64,000 bases of DNA from Paraburkholderia tropica. Its GTDB lineage: Bacteria > Pseudomonadota > Gammaproteobacteria > Burkholderiales > Burkholderiaceae. Location: contig NZ_FNZM01000017.1 of NCBI RefSeq assembly GCF_900109265.1, forward strand, positions 1 through 64,000, in the 5' to 3' direction. Position numbers and translations under genes: made by a program. Every line of letters starts with the position of its first letter. Position 1 is the stretch's first letter. Positions 18,199 through 27,580 of this stretch are shown here, one piece after another. The notes under the pieces are model-generated. The model was not told the origin of the DNA, did not search any database, and saw only the letters and a program-made list of their open reading frames with translations.

Positions 18199-18369
18199 CG
18201 CGTGGCCGCGTCGCGAAGGCCATGCGGCGGCAAGTGCAACATTGTGTAACAGATGCGCGCACGCTTTATGCGATGTCATCTGAAGCGACAACTTCGTCGT
18301 TAGAATGACATGCCAATCCTGCTCGGCAGGCTCCGGCTGGGTCCATAAACCACTCCTTTGGAGGTCGTG

Positions 18370-18606
18370 ATGAAAAAAGTGTCCCTCGCAGTCCTGGTTT
18401 CGCTGTCCGCGCTGACGGGCGCCGCCTACGCACAAACGGAGAACGGCATCACGATGAGCACGGACCCCGCCCGGGCCTCGGACGTCGAGCAACGCGCGCA
18501 AGATCTGCAGTCGCGCCAGCAGGCCGCGGCCCAGTCGGAGTCCGAAGCGCCGATGAAGCACCACAAGAAGGGTGCGCATCCGCATCACAAGAAGCCGGCG
18601 CAGTAA
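18370..18606 (+). CDS. Small secreted His/Lys-rich protein
   Basis: This 78-residue protein has a signal peptide (MKKVSLAVLVSLSALTGAAYA, cleavage after AYA). The Gln/Ser/Ala-rich mature part ends in a basic His/Lys-rich tail (KHHKKGAHPHHKK). The tail could bind metal or nucleic acid, but no family is recognised. GGAGG lies 5 nt before the ATG. A weak hairpin CTCC-TTT-GGAG (18353-18363) covers that site. A terminator follows about 155 bp downstream. Confidence 0.7.
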   Translation: MKKVSLAVLVSLSALTGAAYAQTENGITMSTDPARASDVEQRAQDLQSRQQAAAQSESEAPMKHHKKGAHPHHKKPAQ

Positions 18607-18761
18607 TGCGCAAGGCGGCCCGCGCCAGCGCATAGTCAGGCGCCGGATTGGCGGAAGCCCTTGCGGGCAGATCGCCCGGCTGCGCATGGGTGCTCTGCGC
18701 GACACGCTGCCGGGCGATTACCAGAATGCGCGGTGCGCGGGCCGCCAGCCAGACATATCGA

Positions 18762-18793
18762 GCCGAAGCCGGTCATCCGGCCTCGGCTTTTTT
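18762..18793 (+). terminator. Rho-independent terminator
   Basis: GCCGAAGCCGG, a TCAT loop and CCGGCCTCGGC (one mismatch) are followed by TTTTTT. It lies downstream of the His/Lys-rich secreted gene. Confidence 0.85.
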
Positions 18794-18904
18794 CATGGGA
18801 CGAACGCCAATCGGCCTGCAAACCGGCCCGCGCGCGGGTTATGCTAAAGTCGCGCACCTCGAATTCACCCACTGTTAGTGCGCCCCACGCGCGGAGAAAA
18901 AACG

Positions 18905-19165
18905 ATGAGCAACATCCAGCTCGACATCGAATGGACCGAAGCGGCATCCCGCAAGATCGAAAAGCTGATGCCGCGCGGCAAAGGCACCGAAGCGTTCCTC
19001 GCGCTGCCCCCGATCGAATGCATGCCGATGGAAGGCGACGTGCTGTTCCTCGGCCCGGAAGGCAAGCAGCAGCCGTTTATCGTTGCCGAACGTCAGTATC
19101 ACCATGAAGGCGACGCCGACTGGACCATCGTCCTGATCCTCGACGTGCCCAGCACGGCACACTGA
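18905..19165 (+). CDS. Hypothetical protein, 86 aa
   Basis: No family is recognised. The product is a small soluble protein with no signal peptide, beginning MSNIQLDIEWTEAASRKIEK, with a compact alternation of strands (DVLFLGPEGK, FIVAERQYHHEGD, TIVLILDVP). The ATG at 18905 is chosen because GGAG precedes it by about 7 nt; an upstream ATG at 18878 lacks one. It is monocistronic between two terminators. Confidence 0.7.
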   Translation: MSNIQLDIEWTEAASRKIEKLMPRGKGTEAFLALPPIECMPMEGDVLFLGPEGKQQPFIVAERQYHHEGDADWTIVLILDVPSTAH

Positions 19166-19193
19166 TCGCCGGTCCGGCTGGTCCAGACGCTCG

Positions 19194-19226
19194 ACGGGCG
19201 GCCCTTTGCGGCCGCCCGTTTCGTTT
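19194..19226 (+). terminator. Rho-independent terminator
   Basis: The arms ACGGGCGGCC and GGCCGCCCGT form a perfect 10-bp stem with a 6-nt loop, followed by TTCGTTTTC. It ends the 86-residue gene and faces arfB. Confidence 0.8.
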
Positions 19227-19275
19227 TCAGGCTCTACGTTTTCGCCCTGTGAGCGCTGACGCCTAAGAGCGCGCC

Positions 19276-19680
19276 TCACTCCTGCACGCGCCGCCGCCCT
19301 TCCTTGACGTCGCCTCGACGCGACTTGCCGTCGAGGCGACGCTGCTTCGAGGCGCGCGTGGGCCGCGTCGCCACCCGTGCCTTGCGCGTGACGCTCACAC
19401 TGTCGATGAGCGCTTCGAGCCGCTCGAGCGCGGCTGCGCGGTTCTGCTCCTGGGTGCGGAATTCCTGAGATTTGATGACGACCACGCCCTCGTGCGTGAC
19501 GCGCCGATCCGAGATCGCGAGCAGGCGCATCTTGAGCACGTCGGGCAGCGACGAGGCGCGGATGTCGAAACGCAGGTGAATCGCGCTCGACACCTTGTTC
19601 ACGTTCTGGCCGCCCGCGCCCTGCGCCCGGACGGCGGTGAGTTCGATTTCGTGGAGCGGGACAGGCGGACGCGGAAACAT
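19276..19680 (-). CDS. arfB: Alternative ribosome-rescue factor ArfB (peptidyl-tRNA hydrolase)
   Basis: ArfB (YaeJ) hydrolyses peptidyl-tRNA on ribosomes stalled on truncated mRNA, as a backup to tmRNA. The 134-residue protein carries the release-factor GGQ motif in 'RAQGAGGQNVNKVSSAIHLR' and the characteristic basic C-terminal tail (TRASKQRRLDGKSRRG) that enters the empty mRNA channel. The start at 19680 gives the usual N terminus; a longer frame to 19779 adds unrelated sequence. No clear Shine-Dalgarno is visible. Confidence 0.94.
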   Translation of the reverse strand: MFPRPPVPLHEIELTAVRAQGAGGQNVNKVSSAIHLRFDIRASSLPDVLKMRLLAISDRRVTHEGVVVIKSQEFRTQEQNRAAALERLEALIDSVSVTRKARVATRPTRASKQRRLDGKSRRGDVKEGRRRVQE

Positions 19681-19880
19681 GGCAAGTCGGTCAAGGATCA
19701 GCCCGCCAGTTTCGCATACGCGGGCGCACGCGATGCGATCCCGCGCAACCCCGAGCCCTGCACTGCCCGCGTCAGGCACACGATATGCGGCCCGCCAAAC
19801 CGATGTCGGTGCGGCACGCGTTGCCGATCACCGGACATTTGCCGCATACTTTCCGCAACCCTCCAAGGAGCACGCACCTC

Positions 19881-20534
19881 ATGAAGCTGCGTCCAGCATT
19901 CGTCGCCGAACTGGCGGTCAATCTGCTGCTGCCCTGGGTCGCTTACCGGCTCGCCCAACCGTACTGGGGCGAAATCGGCGGCCTGATAGCCTCAGCCATT
20001 CCCCCGCTCGCCTGGAGCGCCGTCGAACTCGTCCGCTTCCGGCGTATCGACGCACTCTCGGCCGTCATCCTGCTCGGCATCGTCCTCTCGCTCGCGGCCA
20101 TGGCCTTCGGCGGCGGCACGCGTGCGCTGCTGATGCGCGAAAGCCTTGCCTCGGGCGCGATCGGCGTGGCCTTCCTCGGTTCGCTGTTCGCACGGCGCCC
20201 GCTGGTGTTCTATCTGACGCGCGCCACGGTCGCGCGCGAAACGCGCGAAGGCGTCGCGCGGCTCGAACTGCTGTGGAGCGAAAACCGCAGCTTCGGTGCC
20301 GCAATGCGTCTGCTCACGCTCGTGTGGGGCGCGGGCCTGTGCGCCGACGCGGCGCTGCGCACGTACCTCGCGGCGACCTGGCCAATCGAGCGCTTCCTGG
20401 TGGTCTCGCCGATCCTCGGCTACGTGGTGTTCGGCCTGCTGCTCGCGTGGACCTTCTGGTATCGCACGCGCATGCGCCGTATCCGCGGCACGCATGGACT
20501 GCTCGGCGATGCGTCGAGTCTGAGCGTCGATTAG
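19881..20534 (+). CDS. VC0807-like integral membrane protein
   Basis: This 217-residue protein has five or six predicted transmembrane segments. The N terminus is 'MKLRPAFVAELAVNLLLPWV' followed by a segment AYRLAQPYWG, reminiscent of the VC0807 family of unknown function (assignment by pattern only). AAGGAG lies 10 nt before the chosen ATG; an in-frame upstream ATG at 19785 has none. No partner gene is evident. The following 180 bp before the FUSC gene contain no terminator, so read-through is possible. Confidence 0.75.
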   Translation: MKLRPAFVAELAVNLLLPWVAYRLAQPYWGEIGGLIASAIPPLAWSAVELVRFRRIDALSAVILLGIVLSLAAMAFGGGTRALLMRESLASGAIGVAFLGSLFARRPLVFYLTRATVARETREGVARLELLWSENRSFGAAMRLLTLVWGAGLCADAALRTYLAATWPIERFLVVSPILGYVVFGLLLAWTFWYRTRMRRIRGTHGLLGDASSLSVD

Positions 20535-20715
20535 TCTGCGTCCGCGTCTGCGCCGCTCGTCGGCCACGCCTCGTTCGACGCGCCCGCCCGTCGAGGCGCG
20601 CGTCTGCGTCGCGGGAAAGCCCGCATACAGAGACGGGCAGATCGCGCCCGAAATCCGATAAACTCAGCGCCACAGTCCGCGGCGCACAGCCGCATTCGAA
20701 CACCACCGGCAGTCG

Positions 20716-23169
20716 ATGCGCTACTCCGTAGAAATCAGGAAATTCCTCTATAGCCAGTACTTCTACGGCGGTCTGCGCATCGCGGTCGGCATTTCGCTGC
20801 CGGCCATCCTGTGCCTGTTCGTTCTCGACAAGAGCGACCTCGGCTTCACGATTTCGACCGGCGCGCTCGGCGCCTGCGTGGTCGACATGCCCGGCCCGCT
20901 CAAGTACAAGCGCAACGAGATGCTCGCGTGCAGCGTGATCGGTTTTCTGTCCGCGTACGCTACGGGGCTCGCCACCTTCAGCCCGATCGCGCTCTGGGCC
21001 ACGGTCGTGCCGCTCACCTTCGTGCTCTCGCTGATCGTGGTCTACGGCAATCGCTGGCCGCAGATCAGCTTCGCCACGCTGTTCATGATGGTGATGACGC
21101 TCGAGGAGCACTTCACGCCGCATCAGGCGCTCATCAACGCGCTGTGGATTCTGCTGGGCGGCCTCTGGTACACGGGCTGGTCCACGCTCGTCAGCAGGCT
21201 CATGCTCGATCGCATCGAGCAGCAGGCGCTCGCCGAAAGCGTGTTCGCCTGCGCCGACTATCTGCTCGCGCGCGCGCAGTTCTACGACCTCGACAACGAT
21301 CTCGACGAGTGCTATCGCAATCTCGTCGCCAAGCAGATCGCGGCGGTCGAGCGCCAGGACGCGGCGCGCGACATCGTCCTGCGCAACCTGCCCAAGCTAC
21401 GCAGCGGAAGGATCGACGCGCGCCGGGCGATGCACTTCAACCTCTTCATCAACACGGTCGATCTGCACGAGCTGTTCGTGGGCGCGCACACCGATTACCC
21501 GCTCGTGCGCAACACCTTCGGCGGCTCCGATCTGCTGGTGTTCTATCGCGACTTGATCCGCAAGGCCGCCGCCGATCTCGAAGACATCGGCCTCGCGGTG
21601 CTGCAGAACGAAGCGCCGCGCGCGAACGTCAACGTGAAGGCCGAACTGCGCGCGATCGAATACGAACTCGAACTGCTCAAGAAGCGCGATCTGCCCGCGA
21701 AAGATCCCGAAGCATACGCGGCGATCTCGGCCTCGTTCCGCCGCATCTGGAGCGCCACGCGCCTGATCGACCGCATGCGCCGCAGCCTCGCGAGCGAAGT
21801 GCCGACCACCGAAACCGAAGTGCGGATCGACGAGGCGCTCACGCGTTTCGTGACGAACCGGCGCGTCTCGTGGCTGCAGATCTTCTCGAATCTGACGATG
21901 GCGTCGCCGAGCTTTCGCCATGCGCTGCGCGTGACGATCGCCGTGGCCGTGGGCTTCTGGCTCGGCCGCCTGCTGCCGCTCACGAACGCGTACTGGATCG
22001 TGATGACGAGCATCATCATTCTGAAACCCGGCTACTCGCTCACGCGCCAGCGCAACGCGCAGCGTATCGTCGGCACGCTGATCGGCTGCGTGGCCAGCAT
22101 CGCGCTGATCCTGCTCGTGAAGCAGCCGCTCGTGCTGCTCGTTTCGATGTTCGCGGCGATGGTGATGAGCTACAGCCTGCTGCTGTTCAACTACACGGCG
22201 AGCGTGGTCTTCACCTCGGCTTATGTGCTGCTGATGTTCCATCTGCTCGCGCCGGGCAGTATGCGCATCATCGGCGAACGCGCCATCGACACGGTGGTGG
22301 GCTGCATGATCGCAATCGGCGCGAGCCATCTGTTCCCGTACTGGGAATATCGCCTGATGGGCAAGCTCGTGCACGACATGATCGCGGCAACGCGCGGCTA
22401 TCTCGAAGCCAGCTGGTGGCGCAGCGCGCGCAAGACTGCGCCACAGCCGGCCTTCGCGGGCGGCATGCTGACGGAGGCGTCGGCGCGCGTGGCGTCGGTC
22501 GCGACGGGCGGCAATGCGGCGGGCGCGGGCAACGCGCAAGCCTCCGAAGCGCTCGTGCTGGACGCCGACGACGCGTCCACCGCCAGCCAGCCTGTGGCCG
22601 CAGTGGGCGCGAAGGCCGCCGCGCAAAGCACCCAGACGTCGACAGCCGCGGCCGCCGTACCCGCCCTCGCGCGCGACTTCCGTTACCGGCTCGCGCGCAA
22701 GAACGTGCACGTGGCGTTTGCGAATCTCGGCCAGGCGTTTCAGCGCATGATGCTCGAACCGAAGTCGGCGCAGAAGTTCGTGCCCGAACTCAACGACCTG
22801 CTGGTGCGCAGCCACGAACTGGCCTCGCAGATCACGGCCACCGCCCCGCTGTTGCGCAGCACCGCGAATCTCGAAGCGGATGCGGCAGAAAACGTGAAGC
22901 TCGACGCGCTGGAACGCACGTTCGACTGCGTGCGCGAGAATCTCGTGGCTGCGGAGACGGGCACGGCCGTCCCCGAGGATCAGCTCGATATTTCAAAGCG
23001 CATGACGCGCGAACTCGACACCATGGTGGTCGACGCGGAGCGCGCGCTCGGCCCGGCCGCCGAACTCGTGCAGGATCTGAAGCTGCTCGCGCATCAAGGC
23101 AAGCAAATGCTCGCGGCGTCATGGCTGATCCGGCGCGACGCGAGCCTGATCCATCTGCCGGAAGCGTAA
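20716..23169 (+). CDS. FUSC-family inner-membrane transporter (YccS-like)
   Basis: This 817-residue protein has the duplicated layout of FUSC/YccS proteins. It has an N-terminal block of membrane helices (about 20-175), a cytosolic region with coiled-coil character (180-390), a second helix block (about 395-540) and a C-terminal soluble domain. A low-complexity Ala/Thr/Ser linker lies near residues 575-645. Related proteins (AaeB, YccS) are proposed aromatic-acid or fusaric-acid exporters, but the substrate here is unknown. No membrane-fusion partner is adjacent, unlike typical aaeAB operons. The ATG has no strong ribosome binding site. Confidence 0.85.
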   Translation: MRYSVEIRKFLYSQYFYGGLRIAVGISLPAILCLFVLDKSDLGFTISTGALGACVVDMPGPLKYKRNEMLACSVIGFLSAYATGLATFSPIALWATVVPLTFVLSLIVVYGNRWPQISFATLFMMVMTLEEHFTPHQALINALWILLGGLWYTGWSTLVSRLMLDRIEQQALAESVFACADYLLARAQFYDLDNDLDECYRNLVAKQIAAVERQDAARDIVLRNLPKLRSGRIDARRAMHFNLFINTVDLHELFVGAHTDYPLVRNTFGGSDLLVFYRDLIRKAAADLEDIGLAVLQNEAPRANVNVKAELRAIEYELELLKKRDLPAKDPEAYAAISASFRRIWSATRLIDRMRRSLASEVPTTETEVRIDEALTRFVTNRRVSWLQIFSNLTMASPSFRHALRVTIAVAVGFWLGRLLPLTNAYWIVMTSIIILKPGYSLTRQRNAQRIVGTLIGCVASIALILLVKQPLVLLVSMFAAMVMSYSLLLFNYTASVVFTSAYVLLMFHLLAPGSMRIIGERAIDTVVGCMIAIGASHLFPYWEYRLMGKLVHDMIAATRGYLEASWWRSARKTAPQPAFAGGMLTEASARVASVATGGNAAGAGNAQASEALVLDADDASTASQPVAAVGAKAAAQSTQTSTAAAAVPALARDFRYRLARKNVHVAFANLGQAFQRMMLEPKSAQKFVPELNDLLVRSHELASQITATAPLLRSTANLEADAAENVKLDALERTFDCVRENLVAAETGTAVPEDQLDISKRMTRELDTMVVDAERALGPAAELVQDLKLLAHQGKQMLAASWLIRRDASLIHLPEA

Positions 23170-23191
23170 AACGGTTTTACTGCGCGTGGCG

Positions 23192-23386
23192 TTACTGCGT
23201 GGCGCTGCCCGCCTGCGAGGCGGTCGCGCTGGTGGCCGCATGGCTCGCCTGCGCGCCGACGGTCTCGTCGTATTCGCGCTTGCTGCGCAGCGCATTGAAC
23301 AGCACGGTGCCGATCACGAACAGCACCACCACGACGATCAGGACACCTACGCCCAACGTGGGGTTCTTCTTGCGCGGCTCGTTCAT
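23192..23386 (-). CDS. Small single-pass membrane protein
   Basis: This 64-residue product has a short cytosolic basic N terminus (MNEPRKKNPTLG), one hydrophobic helix (VGVLIVVVVLFVIGTVLF) and an Ala/Ser/Thr-rich tail. The ribosome binding site is weak (GGGCAGGG). It is convergent with the FUSC gene, 22 bp from its stop. The function is unknown; it is kept because a clean membrane helix in a short frame is unlikely by chance in this GC-rich sequence. Confidence 0.6.
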   Translation of the reverse strand: MNEPRKKNPTLGVGVLIVVVVLFVIGTVLFNALRSKREYDETVGAQASHAATSATASQAGSATQ

Positions 23387-23506
23387 GTAGCGTGCCCTGC
23401 CCGATGAGGTAAGGAAGAAGGAAGGGGCATTCTACGCCGCCGCGCCTTGCAGACGGCTTGCGACGCGGATGACGACCGGCACGACACGCGCAATGCTCGA
23501 ACGCGT

Positions 23507-23965
23507 TCAGGTTCCGCGCACCGGCAACGCCGTCGAATACTTGATCTGCTCCATCGCGAAACTCGAACTCACGTCGAACAGCGGCACGGCGCGAATCAAC
23601 TGCTTGTAGATGCGATCGAAATCGTCGATATCGGACACCACCACGCGCAGCAGGTAATCGGTCTCGCCGCTCATCCGGTACACCTCGACGATCTCGGGAA
23701 AATCCTGCACCGCGCGCGTGAAGTCCTGCGCCCACGCCTCGGTGTGCTGGTTGGTGCGCACGGCGACGAACACCGTCGTGCCAACGCCCAGCTTCTTCGG
23801 ATCGCACAGCGCCACTTGCGCGCGGATCACGCCGGTTTCCTTGAGGCGCTGCACGCGTTTCCAGCACGGCGTCTGCGAGAGATTGACGCGCTGCGCCAGT
23901 TCGGCGACCGGCATGGTGGCATCCTGTTGCAGCAGCTCCACCAGCTTTTTGTCGATGATATCCAT
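23507..23965 (-). CDS. Lrp/AsnC-family transcriptional regulator
   Basis: This 152-residue regulator has an N-terminal AsnC helix-turn-helix ('VAELAQRVNLSQTPCWKRVQ') and a C-terminal RAM effector domain (FPEIVEVYRMSGETDYLLRVVV). A GTG start at 23971 is also possible; the ATG at 23965 gives the normal family N terminus MDIIDKKL. It is divergent from a cysteine-dioxygenase-like gene, with a 17-bp inverted repeat between them. Local control of thiol amino-acid catabolism is therefore likely, with cysteine or a related amino acid as a plausible ligand (inference). Confidence 0.92.
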   Translation of the reverse strand: MDIIDKKLVELLQQDATMPVAELAQRVNLSQTPCWKRVQRLKETGVIRAQVALCDPKKLGVGTTVFVAVRTNQHTEAWAQDFTRAVQDFPEIVEVYRMSGETDYLLRVVVSDIDDFDRIYKQLIRAVPLFDVSSSFAMEQIKYSTALPVRGT

Positions 23966-23983
23966 TCCCACCTACCCCGTCGT

Positions 23984-24000
23984 ATAGAAATTTCTTCTAT
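23984..24000. promoter_or_regulatory. Inverted repeat in the Lrp-type/cysteine-dioxygenase divergent promoter
   Basis: ATAGAA-N5-TTCTAT has perfect 6-bp arms with an AT-rich centre, typical in size and composition of Lrp/AsnC sites. It lies 19 bp upstream of the regulator's start and about 95 bp upstream of the divergent gene. Confidence 0.6.
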
Positions 24001-24094
24001 CTTACGCCGCAATGGGGAAAAAGAACGGAAACTCTTTCTCGACGCCAATCGGTATAACTCTGTTGACGAGAACCACGCGACACGAGGCCCGCCG

Positions 24095-24730
24095 ATGAAT
24101 GCTCCCTTCAACCCCGCGCTGCTGGACGCCGCCCACGCCGATCACGCCGATCACGCCGCGGCCGTCGCGCGCCTGTGCCGCGCGCTGGACGATGCGTTCG
24201 ACGCCAGCGCCCATGCCCTCGATGCCGACGAGGCGATCCACAGCGATCCCTCGCGCTGCGCGGCATTCGCGCAAGGCGTGCGCTTCGCGCTCGCCCAGGC
24301 GCTGGCCGACGCCGCGCTCGTCGCACCCGCGCAGCGCCTGCCCGCCGCAGGCACCGACACCGACACCTATCGCCGCCACCTGATCGCCGCCGATCCGCGC
24401 GGCCGTTATACGGTCGCCGCGCTGGTCTGGCAGCTGGGTCATGCGAGCCCGGTACACGCGCATCACACGTGGTGCGGCTACGCCGTGCTCGACGGCACGC
24501 TCACCGAAACGCTCTACGACTGGAACGAGTCGCGCGGCGTCGCCGAAATCCGGCGCGCGCAGCAACGGACAACCGGCGCAATCACGTTCGGCGGCCCCGG
24601 ACGCAAGAACGTGCATCGACTCGCCAACGACAGCGCTGCGCAGACGGTTTCGCTGCATGTGTACGGGGTTGCGGCCGCGCGGATCGCGACGCACGTCAAC
24701 GACGTGTTGTCGTTCGCGCTCGCGGTCTGA
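24095..24730 (+). CDS. Cysteine dioxygenase-like cupin protein
   Basis: This 211-residue protein resembles bacterial thiol dioxygenases (cysteine or 3-mercaptopropionate dioxygenase). These non-haem iron enzymes oxidise a thiol to a sulfinate. The metal site is suggested by His121 and His123 in 'GHASPVHAHHTWCGYAVLDG' and by His188 in SLHVYG. Cys127 lies close to, but not at, the exact spacing of the Cys-Tyr cofactor cysteine of mammalian CDO. The first 50 residues are Ala/His/Asp-rich. The divergent Lrp-type regulator supports amino-acid-responsive control. The substrate is uncertain. Confidence 0.85.
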   Translation: MNAPFNPALLDAAHADHADHAAAVARLCRALDDAFDASAHALDADEAIHSDPSRCAAFAQGVRFALAQALADAALVAPAQRLPAAGTDTDTYRRHLIAADPRGRYTVAALVWQLGHASPVHAHHTWCGYAVLDGTLTETLYDWNESRGVAEIRRAQQRTTGAITFGGPGRKNVHRLANDSAAQTVSLHVYGVAAARIATHVNDVLSFALAV

Positions 24731-24739
24731 CTGGCCGTT

Positions 24740-27289
24740 TCAGTTGCGTCCGGCGGTGGGAATCTGCGGCGGCGCGCCTTCGGGGCTGCCGGTCGGCGGC
24801 GGCGCGGGACGCGGTTCGTGCGAGGCGTCGCGCGTCACGCCGCGCGTGGCGATATCGCTGGCTGCCCCGGCTTGTTTCGATTCCGCCTCGGCGCGAGCGT
24901 GCGCCTCGTCCGGCATCTGCGGCGCGCCGTGCTCCGCGGCCGTATCGAGGCCTTCTTCGCCCGGATCGCCGGCATCGCGCGCATCCTCGCCGCGCGGCGA
25001 CATATGCACCTGCATCTGCGGCACCGGCATCTCGATGCCCGCTTCGTCCATATGCCGCTTCAACCGCGCGTTGAACGCGCGCGCCACGCTCCACTGCTGC
25101 AACGGCCGCGTCTTGATCTGCCCTTTCACGACCATCCAGTTCGGATCGAAACGATCGAGGCCCCACACTTCCACCGGCCCGAGAATCTCGCGCCGATAGC
25201 GGAAATCCGCGACCAGCTCCGCGCCGGTTTCGCGGATCATGCGCGTGACCGTATCGAGGTCGACGGAAAACGGCACGCGCACCTCGAACACCGCGAACGC
25301 AAAATCGCGCGACAGATTCTTGACGATCTTGATCTGCGAAAACGGGATCGCGTGAATCGCGCCCTGCCCGTCGCGCAGCCGCACGGTGCGAATCGACAGA
25401 TGCTCGACGGTGCCCGCATGGCCGTTGTCGAGATCGATCCAGTCGCCCACCGAAATCGTCTCTTCGATGATGATGAACAGCCCCGTGATCAGGTCGGTCA
25501 CGAGCGATTGCGCGCCGAAGCCGATCGCCAGACCGATCACGCCCGCACCGGCCAGCAGCGGCGTCACGTTGATGCCGAGATTCGCCGCCGTAACGATGCC
25601 CGCGATCGTGAGTATCGTCACGAGCAGCGCGTTGCGCACCAGCGGCAGCATGGTGCGCGCACGCGTGCTGGGCGCGCGGCCCTTGGTGCGCGGGCCGCTC
25701 GGATTGAGCGCTTCGAGAATCGCCGTATCGAGCACGATCCAGACGAGCCACGCGAGAAACACGGTGAAGATAATCGCGAAGATCGCGTGGGCGATGCCGC
25801 GCGCGGCCACGTTCGCCTCGATGATCGCCGCGAGCGACACGTCCCAGAGGCGCGCGCACGACTCGAAATACGCGAGCCAGACGAACAGCACCAGCAGTGT
25901 GCCCGCGAAACGCAGCAGCCGGCGCAGATACGGCGAACGTCGCCGCACGCGCGTGAGGTCGGGCCGCGTGATGCGGAACACGACCGCCGAGAGGAAGAAC
26001 GCGAGCACCAGCAGCAGCGCGGTGACGACGGAGATTTGCAGCACGTTTTCGTGACTGCTGATGCCGCCGAGCGTCGCCACGATCGAGGCCGCCGCGAGCA
26101 ACAGCATCGGCAGTTGCCAGAGCGAGGCTAGCACGTCGAAGACTTCGGTCAGCGCCTTGTGGTCCTGACGCAGCTGATAACTGCGGTTGCGGATCAGATG
26201 CGCGACGGGTCGCCGGAAGCCGATCGCGAACACCGCCGTGAGCACGGCCGCCGTCATGTTCGCGCAGGTGGAGACGAGCGCGGCGAGATTGACGCCCAGT
26301 TCGCTCGCGACTTCGTAATTGGTGGCCGCGTCGCCGAGCGCGGCGAGCACGCCGATCGCCCAGAGCAGTCGGCGCGCCTCGTGGATCAGCACGTTGACGG
26401 CCACGCGCCGATGCCCCGCGCCGAACAACGAGAACATGATCAGACAGATCGACGAGAACACCGCGCCCGCGACGATCGCATAGGCGATCACCACGCCGAT
26501 CGTGCGCCCGAGCGCCTGCGGCAGCGCACGCTCGACGATCAGCGCGCCGATGAACGCGACGATCCACGGCGCGACGCGATGCAGCACGAACACCAGCAGA
26601 TCGATGGTGCTCGGATTGGGCCGCAGGCCCACCCGCACGGAAAAGCGGCGCAGCATGCGGCGTTCGAGCCAGCGCAGCGTCGCGGCGCACACGCCCCAGC
26701 CGAGCAGCATCGCCGCCATGTCGAAGAGAATGCGGCCGAGCGTCTCGCCCTCGCCGCCCGAGGCGATCGTGTACAGCTCGATGCCGGCGGCGTTGAAGCG
26801 GCCCGCCCAGTAATGCAGCGGGCTGGGGCCGCGGCGCGCGTCGGCTTCCACCGAGGCGAGGCCGGAGGCGATCGCGCCGAGCAGCCCGGACGCGTTCGCC
26901 GCCGCACCCGAAGCGGGCGCAGGCGCGACGTTCTCGGACGCCGAACGCAGTTTCTTGAGCTGCGAGAGGAGCGCGTTGCGCTGCTTGTCGCTGTCGAGCG
27001 TGCTGATGACGCTGTCGAGCGAACGCGTGAACTCCGCCTGGCTCGCGGGCGACGGCGCCGACGCGGCGTCGGCGGCGGACGCGCCCGACGCAGTCGCGGG
27101 CGCGCCGGTAATGAGGCTTTGCAGCGCGGGGAGCACCGGCACGGCGGCCGGTGCGGCCGGCGCAGCGGGTGCAGCCGCTGCCGCTCCGGCGGCGAATGCG
27201 GGCGCGCACAGGCCGAGGCCGCCTGCCAGCAGGATGCCGATGAAAAAGCGCACGATGCGGACGATGCGCTCGATGCGGACGCAGCCCAT
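24740..27289 (-). CDS. MscS-family mechanosensitive channel, large form
   Basis: This large (849-residue) member of the MscS superfamily probably releases solutes on hypo-osmotic shock. The start at 27289 gives a good signal peptide (MGCVRIERIVRIVRFFIGIL, cleavage after APAFA); a longer frame to 27442 exists. An Ala-rich periplasmic region (to about 200) is followed by many membrane helices. The MscS core lies near residues 570-660, with the pore helix 'GAGVIGLAIGFGAQSLVTDL', then ITGLFIIIEETISVGDWI and the beta domain. The cytosolic C terminus is Pro/Ala-rich. It converges with the dioxygenase gene, with 9 bp between the stops. Confidence 0.9.
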   Translation of the reverse strand: MGCVRIERIVRIVRFFIGILLAGGLGLCAPAFAAGAAAAAPAAPAAPAAVPVLPALQSLITGAPATASGASAADAASAPSPASQAEFTRSLDSVISTLDSDKQRNALLSQLKKLRSASENVAPAPASGAAANASGLLGAIASGLASVEADARRGPSPLHYWAGRFNAAGIELYTIASGGEGETLGRILFDMAAMLLGWGVCAATLRWLERRMLRRFSVRVGLRPNPSTIDLLVFVLHRVAPWIVAFIGALIVERALPQALGRTIGVVIAYAIVAGAVFSSICLIMFSLFGAGHRRVAVNVLIHEARRLLWAIGVLAALGDAATNYEVASELGVNLAALVSTCANMTAAVLTAVFAIGFRRPVAHLIRNRSYQLRQDHKALTEVFDVLASLWQLPMLLLAAASIVATLGGISSHENVLQISVVTALLLVLAFFLSAVVFRITRPDLTRVRRRSPYLRRLLRFAGTLLVLFVWLAYFESCARLWDVSLAAIIEANVAARGIAHAIFAIIFTVFLAWLVWIVLDTAILEALNPSGPRTKGRAPSTRARTMLPLVRNALLVTILTIAGIVTAANLGINVTPLLAGAGVIGLAIGFGAQSLVTDLITGLFIIIEETISVGDWIDLDNGHAGTVEHLSIRTVRLRDGQGAIHAIPFSQIKIVKNLSRDFAFAVFEVRVPFSVDLDTVTRMIRETGAELVADFRYRREILGPVEVWGLDRFDPNWMVVKGQIKTRPLQQWSVARAFNARLKRHMDEAGIEMPVPQMQVHMSPRGEDARDAGDPGEEGLDTAAEHGAPQMPDEAHARAEAESKQAGAASDIATRGVTRDASHEPRPAPPPTGSPEGAPPQIPTAGRN

Positions 27290-27580
27290 CCACGGGCCGC
27301 GCAGATCGCGACGTGCGCCGACCGGTGCGAGTAAATGCGCGAGCGGGAAAGCCCAAAACAGAGCCAGCACGGAACCCGACGCGGACGGCCGCACGCGTTG
27401 CGGCGTCCCGCCCGCGTCGTCCCGTCCGAAGCATGGATTCATGGCGAAGGGGCGAAATCAGGACGCTCCAGTGTAGCCGCAGACGCCGCAGCCCCGCCTC
27501 ACGCGTGCGTAACAGAATGCAAGCGCGCCGCCGCGCAACGCGGCGCGTCTTTCAGCGGCGCGGTTTCGCGCCGCGCCGCA

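Noticed and set aside
18353..18363. Hairpin CTCC-TTT-GGAG over the ribosome binding site of the His/Lys-rich secreted protein gene
   Set aside because: Only four base pairs with a 3-nt loop, too weak to claim control of translation.
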